Source: Mariniflexile sp. TRM1-10
Lineage (GTDB): Bacteria; Bacteroidota; Bacteroidia; Flavobacteriales; Flavobacteriaceae
Direction of reading: 5' to 3'
Assembly: GCF_003425985.1 (NCBI RefSeq)
Contig: NZ_CP022985.1
Coordinates: 4,448,001-4,512,000, forward strand
DNA: 64,000 bases
Part shown: one piece after another, positions 38,791 through 48,680 of the stretch
How the letters are laid out: each line of letters opens with the position of its first letter
How positions within the stretch are numbered: the first letter of the stretch is position 1
Notes under the pieces: generated by a model
Seen by the model: the letters and a program-made list of their open reading frames with translations, nothing else
Told to the model about the DNA's origin: nothing
Database searches by the model: none
Made by a program: the position numbers and the translations under genes

Positions 38791-41583
38791 TTAGTTTAGC
38801 TCCATTTTAATAGCTTGAAAAGCAAGTTCAGGAAGGCGGAACATGATTGTTTTAGTTTTTCTGTCATATCTCCCTATATATTCTTTTCCAGCAGTATCAA
38901 TTATCACTGATCTTTTAATTTTATGTTCAGCCTTTATTATTAAATCTGTAGGGGCTTCAGTAGAAATAAACCATTGATTGTTTTCCTTTTTTAAGGATGC
39001 TGAAGCTGGTTCACCTATCACTTCAAGTATATAGGCCGCATTAGAAATTGATTTTCCTTTTCCTAAAAACAAGGTAAAATCATCGTTTTGTTTGCTAATC
39101 ACTCCGTAAGTTCCTTTTACCAACAGGTCTTTTTTAGTTAATTTATTGTTGTTGCTTGTATTGGAAAAAACAAAGTTTTCTTTTCCTGATTTTTCTACAA
39201 TATAAATTCCAACGTTTTCTCCGGTTCCAAAGTAATCGACTGAATTAATCCTTGTATTTCCATGCTCGCTAGGTTCGTAAATTGCCACAAAAGGATGTGA
39301 CCACGCCTCACCATTTTGCTTAACCACCAAAGTAGGAATTGGGTTATTATTTAATGCTTCTGGAAGTGGCCCATGACGAAATGCGGTAGATTTTGGTGAC
39401 ATTACAGAGAATACTTCGCGGTTTTCCTCTCCTTTGAACCACAGATTCATGTTTACGGTACGATCTTCCATCCTTAAAGAAAATTGTCCTTTAAAGTCTT
39501 CATTCGTTTTGATGGATTTTTTATCCCACATATAATCATACGCCATTAAATCACCATCTCCAAAAGCTAATTTACTGGTAGGCTGAAGTTTTAATCCGTC
39601 GCCGTTTGGAGTTGTTAAATCAAGTTTCTGACCTAGATTATGATAAAAATATTCGTGCTTTACATCATTACCATTATTTTGTTTGGAGCGAAAAATATCT
39701 ACATAATAGCCTCCTGTATTATTTTTAATAATCCCCATAACCCTACGTTGCTGGCTTTGGGTTTCCGGTTCTAGAAATTCTACATCTGAAAACGTATACC
39801 CTTTTATATTCCCTTTTTTACGTTGACTTTTTGGATACATTCCTAAAACCTGAAAAGCGTGGTTGCTCTTCATTTCAGGGTATTTGGACTTTCCATTTAC
39901 AATCACTGTATTGTGGGCAGGAAACTGCGTATAATATTCTGCATAGTCTATCGAGAAATAACCGGATCCATTTCCCATTTCTGGGGCTAGTGGCAATCCT
40001 TTACCATACAATTCCATAGCAATGCCATTAGAATGCATATGGTTTCCAAAAGAACCTATTTGACTAATCATTAATGCATCTTCTTCGCTGTCCCCTTGTC
40101 GTTGCACCAACCAACTGGTATTAGGCGCATAAAATAAAGGCGATGTAAAATCGGATAATTTTCCTGTTTTGATATCTTTATTAACATGCAATGCTTCATG
40201 CGAAAATAAGTCAGCTATATTTTCACCTACAAATTCACCATTAAACTCATGCCCTTCATGAATAGTTTTAAGCATCTTAGTAAAGTAAGTCTCATCTTCT
40301 GGCTTATTATATTTTTGAGCATTCTCTATTAAATATTTAATGGGCTCAACCCTTAAGTGACTATAATGTCCGTCACCAAAAGCTACTTTGAATTTATTGG
40401 GATATAAATATTCTGGGGCCGCTATTACCGCTTGTCTTAAAACAGGCATTTCTTTAATCAAATCGATATTAAAATTACGATCATAAAATTCAGCAAAATG
40501 GATAAAATCGTTTAGTACATTCATAGAATACCCAGGGCTTTCATTCCAAATACCTGTTTGATTATCATAACCGTAATCCATTAGCTTTTTCATGGACCAT
40601 TGGCGCGTCGAGGTATGGTTCATAATTTGGTCTAAATAATAAGGGCCTCCCTTGCCATTTTTATAATGGTCGTTATTTTCCAATACCAAGGCAATATTTG
40701 ATATATGAGCAGCCTGCAATAGGTTCCAGTTATTAAAACTCACGCCATTTTTAATAATTAAATCTGCCCATTTTTGCAAGGTTGCATCATAAATTTTTAA
40801 ATTGTCAGGATGGTTATTATTGATGTAATTATGTAAAAAATCGTAACACTGTGTCACTTCGTTCAACACGTGTTCTTGAATCACCTCAAACTGAGTATAA
40901 CTTACTAAAGTTTGATGATGACCATGGCTTAAATCGATAGGCTCATTTAAATAGTACACGCCTTTTAAATAAGTATCCAATATACTATAGGCTAAATCTG
41001 CATATTTTTTATCTTCTTGATACCAATATAAAAAAGCGGCATCTCTAGCAATACTTAAAATTTCACGGTTGATAGATGCAGTAATTCCACTAGTTGCAGG
41101 AATGGCAGCCCACTCCCATACACCGGTTGTTTTATTTTGTAAGTATAAACCTTTTGGATCATCCATAAAAGGTTTAACATCTTCTAACTTTGGTCTTTTA
41201 TACTCAGATGGCGTTCCACGTCCTCCAATGAATTTAACCGTAGGTACAGGTGCTTCTCCTTCTGCATGACTGTACTTCCCTCCATTGATATACACTTGGG
41301 TAGATTTGGCATTCCAATACATTTGTAACCGAGAACGCAACCAATCTGGGTTATCTCTACAATTTTCAAGTATGGGCTGTAGCTTTGCTTTCGTCTTTTC
41401 TACTATTGCTTTTGCCCATTCCTCTTTTTTAACAAGGGATTCCAGTTTTTTTTTAGTTTCTGAGCGGGTTAAAATTCTAGGATGACCTGCTCCCATAGAT
41501 TGTGGGATGGGGAAATCTTGAGCATACATTTTCAACCCTATGCTTGTAAATAATATAATAATGACAACAGAAAAGTTCTTCAT
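38791..41583 (-). CDS. Heparinase II/III-like polysaccharide lyase, secreted
   Basis: 930 residues with a signal peptide (KMYAQD). The N-terminal alpha/alpha toroid (about 30-470) has NESPGYSMNVLNDFIHFAE near residue 349; the C-terminal part is a heparinase II/III-type anti-parallel beta-sandwich with GNHMHSNGIAMEL near 512 and FPAHNTVIVNGKSKYP near 556. The Tyr and His in these segments fit the usual lyase acid/base pair. Members act on alginate, glucuronans, ulvan or glycosaminoglycans; the exact PL family is not assignable by eye. It lies next to the hybrid two-component regulator, and a small palindrome sits at its 5' side. Confidence 0.82.
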   Translation of the reverse strand: MKNFSVVIIILFTSIGLKMYAQDFPIPQSMGAGHPRILTRSETKKKLESLVKKEEWAKAIVEKTKAKLQPILENCRDNPDWLRSRLQMYWNAKSTQVYINGGKYSHAEGEAPVPTVKFIGGRGTPSEYKRPKLEDVKPFMDDPKGLYLQNKTTGVWEWAAIPATSGITASINREILSIARDAAFLYWYQEDKKYADLAYSILDTYLKGVYYLNEPIDLSHGHHQTLVSYTQFEVIQEHVLNEVTQCYDFLHNYINNNHPDNLKIYDATLQKWADLIIKNGVSFNNWNLLQAAHISNIALVLENNDHYKNGKGGPYYLDQIMNHTSTRQWSMKKLMDYGYDNQTGIWNESPGYSMNVLNDFIHFAEFYDRNFNIDLIKEMPVLRQAVIAAPEYLYPNKFKVAFGDGHYSHLRVEPIKYLIENAQKYNKPEDETYFTKMLKTIHEGHEFNGEFVGENIADLFSHEALHVNKDIKTGKLSDFTSPLFYAPNTSWLVQRQGDSEEDALMISQIGSFGNHMHSNGIAMELYGKGLPLAPEMGNGSGYFSIDYAEYYTQFPAHNTVIVNGKSKYPEMKSNHAFQVLGMYPKSQRKKGNIKGYTFSDVEFLEPETQSQQRRVMGIIKNNTGGYYVDIFRSKQNNGNDVKHEYFYHNLGQKLDLTTPNGDGLKLQPTSKLAFGDGDLMAYDYMWDKKSIKTNEDFKGQFSLRMEDRTVNMNLWFKGEENREVFSVMSPKSTAFRHGPLPEALNNNPIPTLVVKQNGEAWSHPFVAIYEPSEHGNTRINSVDYFGTGENVGIYIVEKSGKENFVFSNTSNNNKLTKKDLLVKGTYGVISKQNDDFTLFLGKGKSISNAAYILEVIGEPASASLKKENNQWFISTEAPTDLIIKAEHKIKRSVIIDTAGKEYIGRYDRKTKTIMFRLPELAFQAIKMELN

Positions 41584-41610
41584 CTACTCTAAATTATTCT
41601 CGCTTTTAAA

Positions 41611-41644
41611 ACAACGGTCACCAAATTAATCTGGCAACCGTTGT
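41611..41644. promoter_or_regulatory. Palindrome before the heparinase-like lyase gene
   Basis: ACAACGGT (41611-41618) and ACCGTTGT (41637-41644) are exact complements, flanking an interior CC..GG pair, 28 bp upstream of the start codon at 41583. It could be an operator or a 5' leader hairpin. ACAACG also appears in the minus-strand reading of the tandem repeat at 14431. Confidence 0.4.
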
Positions 41645-41929
41645 AAACTAACTAACTCAAAAAAACTACTAATCAATACTACTCAATTTCATTAGATGGA
41701 TTCGCCTCTCAAATCCTTATGAACTGTTTTTTTTTAATTCTTTACCTTTTAGGTATATGGCACCAGAAAAACACCTTTTTAAATCGTGTAATCATTGTAA
41801 AAGCCATTTTATTTTTCGTTTAAATGTATTGCACCTCACCAAACGATTGGAACCATATAAAATATAAGCTATTTATAATTCTTAACAATACGGACTTGAC
41901 CTATGGCATACTGCCTTTCTTTTTATAAA

Positions 41930-42016
41930 GAACACATCTTGACTTTTTCTATTTCCTGAAACCTGCCTGCCGGCAGGCAGGCAGGAATGGCTAAAATAAA
42001 AAGTTAAGATGAGTTC
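41930..42016. repeat. Inverted-repeat family member, 3' side of the regulator
   Basis: GAACACATCTTGACTTTTT pairs with AAAAAGTTAAGATGAGTTC (17 of 19). Inside is the palindrome CCTGCCTGCCGGCAGGCAGG (41962-41981). The right half matches, in opposite orientation, the element at 46558-46735 on the other side of the regulator gene. Apart from this and the palindrome at 41611 the 41584-42147 gap is empty. Confidence 0.8.
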
Positions 42017-42147
42017 AAAACTAAAATCTAAGTTCGTTAGCAATTTTAAAAAATTGCACAGCAAAAGCTTATAAATTATAATTTAATATTGATAACTTAT
42101 AGCCCATTTCAACCCAAAACCGCGGTTAGATAACAATTAAATGCTAC

Positions 42148-45100
42148 TTATAACGAATCTTTAAGTTTTTTCTCTAAATATTCTGTTGGTGTTAAGTCAA
42201 ATAATTCCCGGAAAGTTTTACTAAAATATGCTGTTGAGTTAAAGCCAGCCATATGGGTAATTTCTTTTATTGAAAATTCATTTTTAAGCAATAATTCTGA
42301 AGCATATTTTAAACGAATTGTTCTAATAAAATTGCTGGGGTTTTGTCCTGTTATAGAATTTATCTTTCTGTAAAATTGAGACCTACCTGTACCAATTTCA
42401 TTTAACAAATCGTCTAATTTATAATCTGGATTAGATATATTATCCATAATGGCTTTGGTAGCTTTGTCCAAAAAGGCCTCATCTAAGCTATTGGAAGTTA
42501 TTTCGCTAGATGGAACAACGCCTCCAATGGAAGCGAACCTATCTCTTAATCTTTTTTTGGCTTCTAATAAATTTTTAACCCTGGCTCTTAAAATGTTTAT
42601 ATTAAACGGTTTTGGTAAATATTCATCGGCTCCTGTATTATAGCCCTCTATCCGATCTTCCTCCAGACTTCTTGCTGTTAATAAAATAATGGGAATATGG
42701 CAAATTTCAATTTCAGTTTTAACCAAACGGCATAGTTCAAATCCATCCATTTTTGGCATCATAACGTCGCTTATTACCAAATCGGGATGGTATTTTTTTA
42801 TCTTCTCCAAGCCATCAGCACCATTTACTGCTTCAATTATTTTAAATGAATTGCTAAACTCGTAAACCAAATGTTTTCTTAATTCCTTATTATCTTCTAC
42901 AACTAATAGGACTTGTTTTTTCTTTCCATCGGAATTAGAATCTGTGTTTTGAATTCGTTCATCAATGCTTTCGGAATAAGCCTCAATTTCATATTCGGCA
43001 GACTGCACACTGGTTAAATCAAATTCATTAAGGTATTTATTTGCCCCATCTATTGATTCACTATGTTCATTTTTAAGATCCAATGGAAGTAAAACAGTAA
43101 AAACAGTGCCCTCTTCATGCTTGCTTTCCACAAAAATGTCGCCGCCATGTATTTTTACAAGCCCTTGGGTAATATTCAAACCAATTCCCATACCTGTTTT
43201 GGTGTTCCCTGCATTCACAAATCTTCCAAAAACATCTTTGAGTTGTTCTTTTTTAAAGCCAATACCCGTATCTTTAATTTCTATCTGAACAAATTCTTCA
43301 GATGTTTTTTTATTTAAAATTTTTGAAAATAAATGATTGTTCGTTTCGTTTGGTTTGGAAATTGAAAGCTTAACCGAACCTCCTTCATTAGTATATTTTA
43401 AAGCATTAGAAATTAAATTGGTTATTATTTTTTCAACTTTATCAGGATCAAAATTCATTGGTAATTCTTCAAAGGAACTTTTAAACTTATACTTTATGCC
43501 TTTTGTTTTTGCCAAACCTATAAACAGTTTATACACATCCTCACTAAACTTAACTATATCTCCATGAACCAATTTAAGAGGGACTTTACCCAAATCCAGT
43601 TTTCTGAAATCCAATAATTGATTAACTAAATAGTATAACCTTCTTGCACTCCTTTGAAGTGTATAAGCAGACGATTTAACAATTTCGGGATTATTAAATG
43701 ACGATAAAATTTTATCTACAGGGTTTAAAATAAGAGTCAGTGGGGTGCGTAGTTCATGGGATACATTAATAAAGAACTGTAGCTTCATTTGATCCAATTC
43801 ATGTTCTTTCTCTTCCTTGATCATTTTAGTATAATAATGCATTCCAAACCAAAGAAGAATTGCAAAGAACAATAGATAAAGCAAATATGCCCACCATGTT
43901 TTCCATGGTGGAGGCAACACACGAATTTTAATATTAGAGCTTTCTGCATTAGCCCATTGGCCATCTGTGGATGCCTTTACTTGAAATTCATATTCACCAG
44001 GTGGAATACTTGAATAATTTGCCAATCTATTATCGCCTGCACTGATAAAATCATCATGAATACCTTTCATTCGATACATGTATTTAACACGCTTTTGGTT
44101 TTCATAATGAAAAGCTACAAATTCAAAAGACAAATAGCCTTCATCGTATTCTAACTCAAGCGCATTGGTATTTGCAATGGATTCATTTATAACGACTCTA
44201 TTATCAAGCTTTTGCCCCGGCTTTATTATTTCATTAAATAATTTGAACCTCGTTATAATGGGTTTAAGGTTGTCCGGTTTTTCAACAATTTTGTTTGGAT
44301 CAAATAGGTTAAACCCATTTATTCCTCCAGCAAGTATTCTACCATCTTTTAGTTTTTCAATGGATTTACTTTGAAACTCCATGCCCTGAACACCATCTTG
44401 TATATTGTAATTATAGAATTTATCTTCAGCAATATTAAATTTAGAAAGTCCTCCTTTTGTGGTAATCCATAAGTTATTCTGGTTACTTTCTGCAATTCCT
44501 AAAATGAGATTATTTGGAAGGCCATCTGCGGTTGAATAGGATTTGATAAGCTTAAGATTACTATTTAAATGGTGCAATGCAATATCTGTTCCTATCCATA
44601 TATTACCCAAATGATCCTCGGTAATATAATTGACCCTTGTACCTTGAATTGGTTTTTCTTTTAACTCAATAAAATCTATTTTACTAGGTATATAATCTGA
44701 TATTTCATCTAACTCTACCACAGACAATCCTAATGATGTGCCTATTAAAAGGCGGTTTTTGGAATCTATAAATATGGAAAAAACCAGGTTGCTTATTAAG
44801 TTGTTTTTTGCTCCTTGAATGCTTTTGTACTTATAAAACCTTTTTGTTTTATAATCAAATAAATTTAATCCTTCAGATTGTGTCCCTAACCATAATCTTT
44901 TTTTAGAATCCTCTACAGCACACCATACCGTATTTTGACCAATGGTGTATGGATTGTTGGATTCATATTTAAATTGTTCTGCTATTTCAGTAGTAGGGTT
45001 AAATTTATTTAGCCCTCCATCCCAGGTACATACCCAAATAGTTCCATCAAAACTTTCTACTAGGTTTACTATTTTATTAGAACTTATTCCGGTTTTATTA

Positions 45101-46350
45101 TTCGCATTTGCCTTAAAATGTTGAAATGAATTTGTCTTTTCATCAAATAGGTTCAATCCCCCTCCATCTGTCCCAATCCAAATGCGTCCTTTATTATCTT
45201 GAAGTACGGCCTGAGCTATTTTTGCGCTTAAACCTTTGGGATTGTCTGATTCATAAAAATAATGTCCGAAAGCCGATTTAGACAACACTAATTTACTTAC
45301 GCCTTTATTATAGGTCGCAATCCAAAAAATACCATCCTTATCTTCCATTATTTTGGAAGGTTGGTTATTGGGAAGCGAAAAACTGTTTAAGGGACTATGG
45401 GATATATGCTGTAGCAATCCTTTTTTCTTATCATATAGATAGATGCCATTACCATCGGTAGCAATCCAAATAACACCTTTTTTGTCTTGATAGATATGAA
45501 AAATTGGAATGTTTATTTTCACTGGAGCCAGTTGAATAAACGCATTCTTATCTCTATCCCAAAAAACCAACATGGATAAATTGTTGCCAATCCAAAAATC
45601 GCCATCATTATCAACCAAAACACTTTTGGGGATATGGTTTAATTCGTAGGAGTTTGGTATATCTATAAGTACCCTAGTAAATAGGTCTTTTTTAGAATGA
45701 TACTTATTTAAATAATTTCCTTCAGTAACGGCCCAAATCTCACCTTCCTTATCTTGAATGATTGCTGTTACATCATTATTGTCTATGGTCTGAAGATTGT
45801 TATTAATATTAATGTAATGAGAGAAATTAATAACATCGCTATAAGGTGTTGGTTTATTTTTTAAATTTAGCTTTACAACACCATTCTTTGTTGCTACCCA
45901 TAATATTTCATTAACTTCATCAAACAATAAATCGTTTATAATTTCTCCTTGGTCAACAAAATTTGTTGATTTATTATGCAATGAAAGCCTACTAAACTTC
46001 TCTTGTTTTTTATCAAAAAAATTAAGTCCATTACTAGTACCTATCCATAAAAACCCATTAGAGTCTTCAACAATAGCACTTATTCGATTGTTACTTATTG
46101 AAGTAGAATCATTTAAAATTGGTCTGTAGATTTCAAAACTATAACCATCATACCTATTTAAACCATCAATAGTTCCAAACCACATAAAACCTTCACTATC
46201 TTGAAAAATCTCAGTGCTCGTACTACTGGAGAGCCCTTCTGCTGTATCAAGGTTTTCAAATTTGAGATTTTGGTATTGAGGGTACGCCTTAACGGTAAAC
46301 AAAAACAATAGAAGTATTAGAAAAAAAAATCTTCTATTTACTGTTCTCAT
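42148..46350 (-). CDS. Hybrid two-component system regulator (HTCS)
   Basis: About 1400 residues from the ATG at 46350, which is followed directly by a basic-then-hydrophobic signal segment (MRTVNRRFFFLILLLF); an in-frame ATG eight codons earlier is less likely. Order: periplasmic Reg_prop beta-propeller repeats (many D..G..WIGT units, about 30-720), Y_Y_Y domain, transmembrane helix (about 810-830), histidine kinase with His in NVSHELRTPL near residue 865, HATPase, receiver domain with phospho-accepting Asp in VISDVMMPKMDGFE near 1193, and a C-terminal AraC-type HTH. It senses an oligosaccharide in the periplasm and activates its locus. Its position inside the cluster makes it the likely activator of the enzymes here. 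Confidence 0.95.
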   Translation of the reverse strand: MRTVNRRFFFLILLLFLFTVKAYPQYQNLKFENLDTAEGLSSSTSTEIFQDSEGFMWFGTIDGLNRYDGYSFEIYRPILNDSTSISNNRISAIVEDSNGFLWIGTSNGLNFFDKKQEKFSRLSLHNKSTNFVDQGEIINDLLFDEVNEILWVATKNGVVKLNLKNKPTPYSDVINFSHYININNNLQTIDNNDVTAIIQDKEGEIWAVTEGNYLNKYHSKKDLFTRVLIDIPNSYELNHIPKSVLVDNDGDFWIGNNLSMLVFWDRDKNAFIQLAPVKINIPIFHIYQDKKGVIWIATDGNGIYLYDKKKGLLQHISHSPLNSFSLPNNQPSKIMEDKDGIFWIATYNKGVSKLVLSKSAFGHYFYESDNPKGLSAKIAQAVLQDNKGRIWIGTDGGGLNLFDEKTNSFQHFKANANNKTGISSNKIVNLVESFDGTIWVCTWDGGLNKFNPTTEIAEQFKYESNNPYTIGQNTVWCAVEDSKKRLWLGTQSEGLNLFDYKTKRFYKYKSIQGAKNNLISNLVFSIFIDSKNRLLIGTSLGLSVVELDEISDYIPSKIDFIELKEKPIQGTRVNYITEDHLGNIWIGTDIALHHLNSNLKLIKSYSTADGLPNNLILGIAESNQNNLWITTKGGLSKFNIAEDKFYNYNIQDGVQGMEFQSKSIEKLKDGRILAGGINGFNLFDPNKIVEKPDNLKPIITRFKLFNEIIKPGQKLDNRVVINESIANTNALELEYDEGYLSFEFVAFHYENQKRVKYMYRMKGIHDDFISAGDNRLANYSSIPPGEYEFQVKASTDGQWANAESSNIKIRVLPPPWKTWWAYLLYLLFFAILLWFGMHYYTKMIKEEKEHELDQMKLQFFINVSHELRTPLTLILNPVDKILSSFNNPEIVKSSAYTLQRSARRLYYLVNQLLDFRKLDLGKVPLKLVHGDIVKFSEDVYKLFIGLAKTKGIKYKFKSSFEELPMNFDPDKVEKIITNLISNALKYTNEGGSVKLSISKPNETNNHLFSKILNKKTSEEFVQIEIKDTGIGFKKEQLKDVFGRFVNAGNTKTGMGIGLNITQGLVKIHGGDIFVESKHEEGTVFTVLLPLDLKNEHSESIDGANKYLNEFDLTSVQSAEYEIEAYSESIDERIQNTDSNSDGKKKQVLLVVEDNKELRKHLVYEFSNSFKIIEAVNGADGLEKIKKYHPDLVISDVMMPKMDGFELCRLVKTEIEICHIPIILLTARSLEEDRIEGYNTGADEYLPKPFNINILRARVKNLLEAKKRLRDRFASIGGVVPSSEITSNSLDEAFLDKATKAIMDNISNPDYKLDDLLNEIGTGRSQFYRKINSITGQNPSNFIRTIRLKYASELLLKNEFSIKEITHMAGFNSTAYFSKTFRELFDLTPTEYLEKKLKDSL

Positions 46351-46557
46351 AAAAAAATACTGGTACATATACATGTGGGATCAAAATCGTCGCTGATCAA
46401 AAAAATAGCTTAAGAAAAACCTAAACATATTACTATATATTGAACTCATTTCTATAATAGAAACAACAATTCAAAAAATATTTTTTTTGTCATTTTCATA
46501 CTACTTGTGCAAATATAAAAATATTAAGCTTTTTTTAACATATACTTCTTTTTAATA

Positions 46558-46735
46558 TAGAACTCATCTTGTCCTTTTATTTTTACCCGAAGATAAAATG
46601 TGTACAGATGAGGCACTTTTTGCAAGGTATAGCATCACTACGCATAAAAAAATAACGAAATATGGGTAAATTTTAGCCATTCCTGCCTGCCAGCAGGCAG
46701 GTTTTATGAAATAGAAAAAGTCAAGATGCGTTTAT
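46558..46735. repeat. Inverted-repeat family member, 5' side of the regulator
   Basis: Arms TAGAACTCATCTTG...CCTTTTAT and AGAAAAAGTCAAGATGCGTTT bound 178 bp, with the palindrome CCTGCCTGCCAGCAGGCAGG (46682-46701). Its right half matches the element at 41930-42016 in the opposite orientation. It fills part of the 46375-46846 divergent gap between the regulator and the SDR gene. Confidence 0.75.
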
Positions 46736-46846
46736 AGACAAATGGGTGGTAAATGATGGATATTGACCTATAATTTACAACAAATTACTTCCTTTACTTT
46801 TAATATTGTCTCTATAAAAAATTCAACAATAATTAAAAGATAACAA

Positions 46847-47638
46847 ATGTCTATAAACTTATTTGATTTAACAGGTAAAACAGCACTTATTACCGGTGGC
46901 GTACATGGATTGGGAATGGCAATGGCTAAAGGTCTTGGACATGCTGGCGCAAAAATTGTAGTAAATGATTTATCGCAAGAGGCCATTAATAATGCCATAA
47001 CGGAATACAAATCTGTCGGTATAGATGCCTATGGTTATGTTTTTAATGTTACGGATGAAACCGCTGTAATTGAAAACATAGCAAAAATAGAAGCAGAAGT
47101 TGGCCCTATTGATATTTTAGTCAATAATGCTGGAATTATTAAAAGAACTCCTATCATCGACATGGAAGTGGTAGATTTTGAAGCTGTTATTAAGGTAGAT
47201 TTAATTAGCCCTTTTATTGTTTCTAAAAATGTGGCAAAAGGCATGATTAAACGCGGTGGCGGAAAAATCATTAATATATGCTCCATGATGAGTGAATTAG
47301 GCAGGGATTCGGTTAGTGCCTATGCAGCTGCCAAAGGGGGATCAAAAATGCTTACTAAAAACATGGCAACCGAATGGGCTAAATTTAACATTCAAACCAA
47401 TGGCATAGGACCTGGTTATTTTGCCACTAGCCAAACGGCACCCATACGAGTAAATGGCCATCCTTTTAATGAGTTTATAATTAGCAGAACACCTGCAGGT
47501 CGCTGGGGAAATCCTGAAGATTTACAAGGAGCAGCCATCTTTTTAAGCTCAAGGGCCAGTGATTTTGTAAATGGTCATATTGTCTATGTGGACGGAGGCA
47601 TTTTGGCTACTATTGGAAAACCTTCTAATGAAGAATAA
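46847..47638 (+). CDS. SDR dehydrogenase, gluconate 5-dehydrogenase / KduD-like
   Basis: 263 residues with a classical SDR fold: GGVHGLG nucleotide loop near residue 17, NNAGI, ICSMMSE with the catalytic Ser, and YAAAKGG with Tyr/Lys near 160. The stretch INICSMMSELGRDSVSAYAAAK resembles gluconate 5-dehydrogenase more than E. coli KduD, but the same SDR group includes 2-dehydro-3-deoxy-gluconate 5-dehydrogenases, and no other KduD candidate is seen next to kduI. It would therefore reduce the 5-keto uronate intermediate made by KduI to KDG, or a keto-gluconate. It is one of few plus-strand genes, divergent from the regulator, and ends at a hairpin. Confidence 0.85.
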   Translation: MSINLFDLTGKTALITGGVHGLGMAMAKGLGHAGAKIVVNDLSQEAINNAITEYKSVGIDAYGYVFNVTDETAVIENIAKIEAEVGPIDILVNNAGIIKRTPIIDMEVVDFEAVIKVDLISPFIVSKNVAKGMIKRGGGKIINICSMMSELGRDSVSAYAAAKGGSKMLTKNMATEWAKFNIQTNGIGPGYFATSQTAPIRVNGHPFNEFIISRTPAGRWGNPEDLQGAAIFLSSRASDFVNGHIVYVDGGILATIGKPSNEE

Positions 47639-47704
47639 ACAATTAACTCCTTTTTCCTAGAACAAAGCCGCTCGAACCAACAAAGGATTTTTGCGCTTTA
47701 GTCT

Positions 47705-47743
47705 AAAAAACAATAGCTCCTTTTTGAGAAGCTATTGTTTTTT
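47705..47743. terminator. Bidirectional terminator between SDR and LamG genes
   Basis: AAAAAACAATAGCT pairs perfectly with AGCTATTGTTTTTT (14-bp stem, 11-nt loop). T-runs occur on both strands, 66 bp after the plus-strand SDR stop and 25 bp after the minus-strand LamG gene stop, so it can end both convergent genes. Confidence 0.85.
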
Positions 47744-47768
47744 ATGGTTTGAATATTGATGCAGTTAA

Positions 47769-48533
47769 CTATTCCTCCGACAAGAGTTTTATATCATCTG
47801 AATTTAACACCTTATTATAAATTCTAACATCATCTATCTTGCCTCCAAAGGGTGCACATTCTCCTGCAGCACAATGTCCCATTCCTATATAAAAGGGACT
47901 TAATGATTGAAGGTAATCACACGAAATAATTCCACTTTCATGATTCTCAGTATCCAGTTGTACACCATTAATGTATAATTTAAATCCACCTGAAGTAAAA
48001 GTTCCGTCCCATGTTCCTAATACATGAATCCACTCATTAGTATTAATCGTATTTAGAGCCGTTGCTCTGCCAACATAATCATCACCATCAATCGCATAAT
48101 GAATGTTTAATTGTTTATCGGCTGTTATTCCAAAATTAAATCCAATTCTCTCTTTGCAGTTTCCTGCTTCTCCCTCTCCATTATAATTGCTTAATATTCT
48201 TCCTGTACTTTCACCAGTATAATAGATCCATGCAGAAAAAGTTAAGCCAGTCGAAAGTGCATCATCTATTTGAGTTGTGAGTACTACCTTAGAATTGATC
48301 CCGTTAAACTCCAATGCGCCATTTTCTTTCTCCTTTCTGTCGGTTGAGCCACTAGCTTCAATAATTTCTCCATCATTATTATTTATACTTTTATCCAAAG
48401 CTTCGTTATTTAAGGTGTAATAGGCTACCAAACCATCTGATGGTATATTTTTCGAATCATCGTCTTTGCTATCATTACTACAAGAGAGCATTAGTATTGC
48501 TACAAGAGCACATAGTATGTTTTTGATTTTCAT
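47769..48533 (-). CDS. LamG-domain lipoprotein
   Basis: 254 residues with a lipoprotein signal (LMLSC, Cys near residue 18) followed by an acidic linker and one LamG/concanavalin-like domain (about 33-250): GLVAYYTLNNEALDKSINNNDG start, TFSAWIYYTG, WIHVLGTWDG, GGKIDDVRIYNKVL end. Several Cys (GNCKERIG, CDYL, CAAGEC) could form disulfides. It has no catalytic motif and probably binds carbohydrate at the cell surface. It belongs to a run of three secreted non-enzymatic proteins at 47.8-51.2 kb, each with its own gap. Confidence 0.8.
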   Translation of the reverse strand: MKIKNILCALVAILMLSCSNDSKDDDSKNIPSDGLVAYYTLNNEALDKSINNNDGEIIEASGSTDRKEKENGALEFNGINSKVVLTTQIDDALSTGLTFSAWIYYTGESTGRILSNYNGEGEAGNCKERIGFNFGITADKQLNIHYAIDGDDYVGRATALNTINTNEWIHVLGTWDGTFTSGGFKLYINGVQLDTENHESGIISCDYLQSLSPFYIGMGHCAAGECAPFGGKIDDVRIYNKVLNSDDIKLLSEE

Positions 48534-48680
48534 AATTTTTATTTTTTTTATATGGATATTTTATTAACGGTTTTTGCTATAACTTGCTGTATTGCCTTTT
48601 TCCTTATTACCACAAGGTATAAACACCGTAACTATTAGATCAGACCTTAATTTTGCTAGATATTTTTATACATCTTACAA

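Noticed and set aside
41962..41981. CCTGCCTGCCGGCAGGCAGG palindrome considered as a terminator of the regulator gene
   Set aside because: No T-run follows on the minus strand and a similar copy occurs upstream of the same gene, so a repeat element explains it better.
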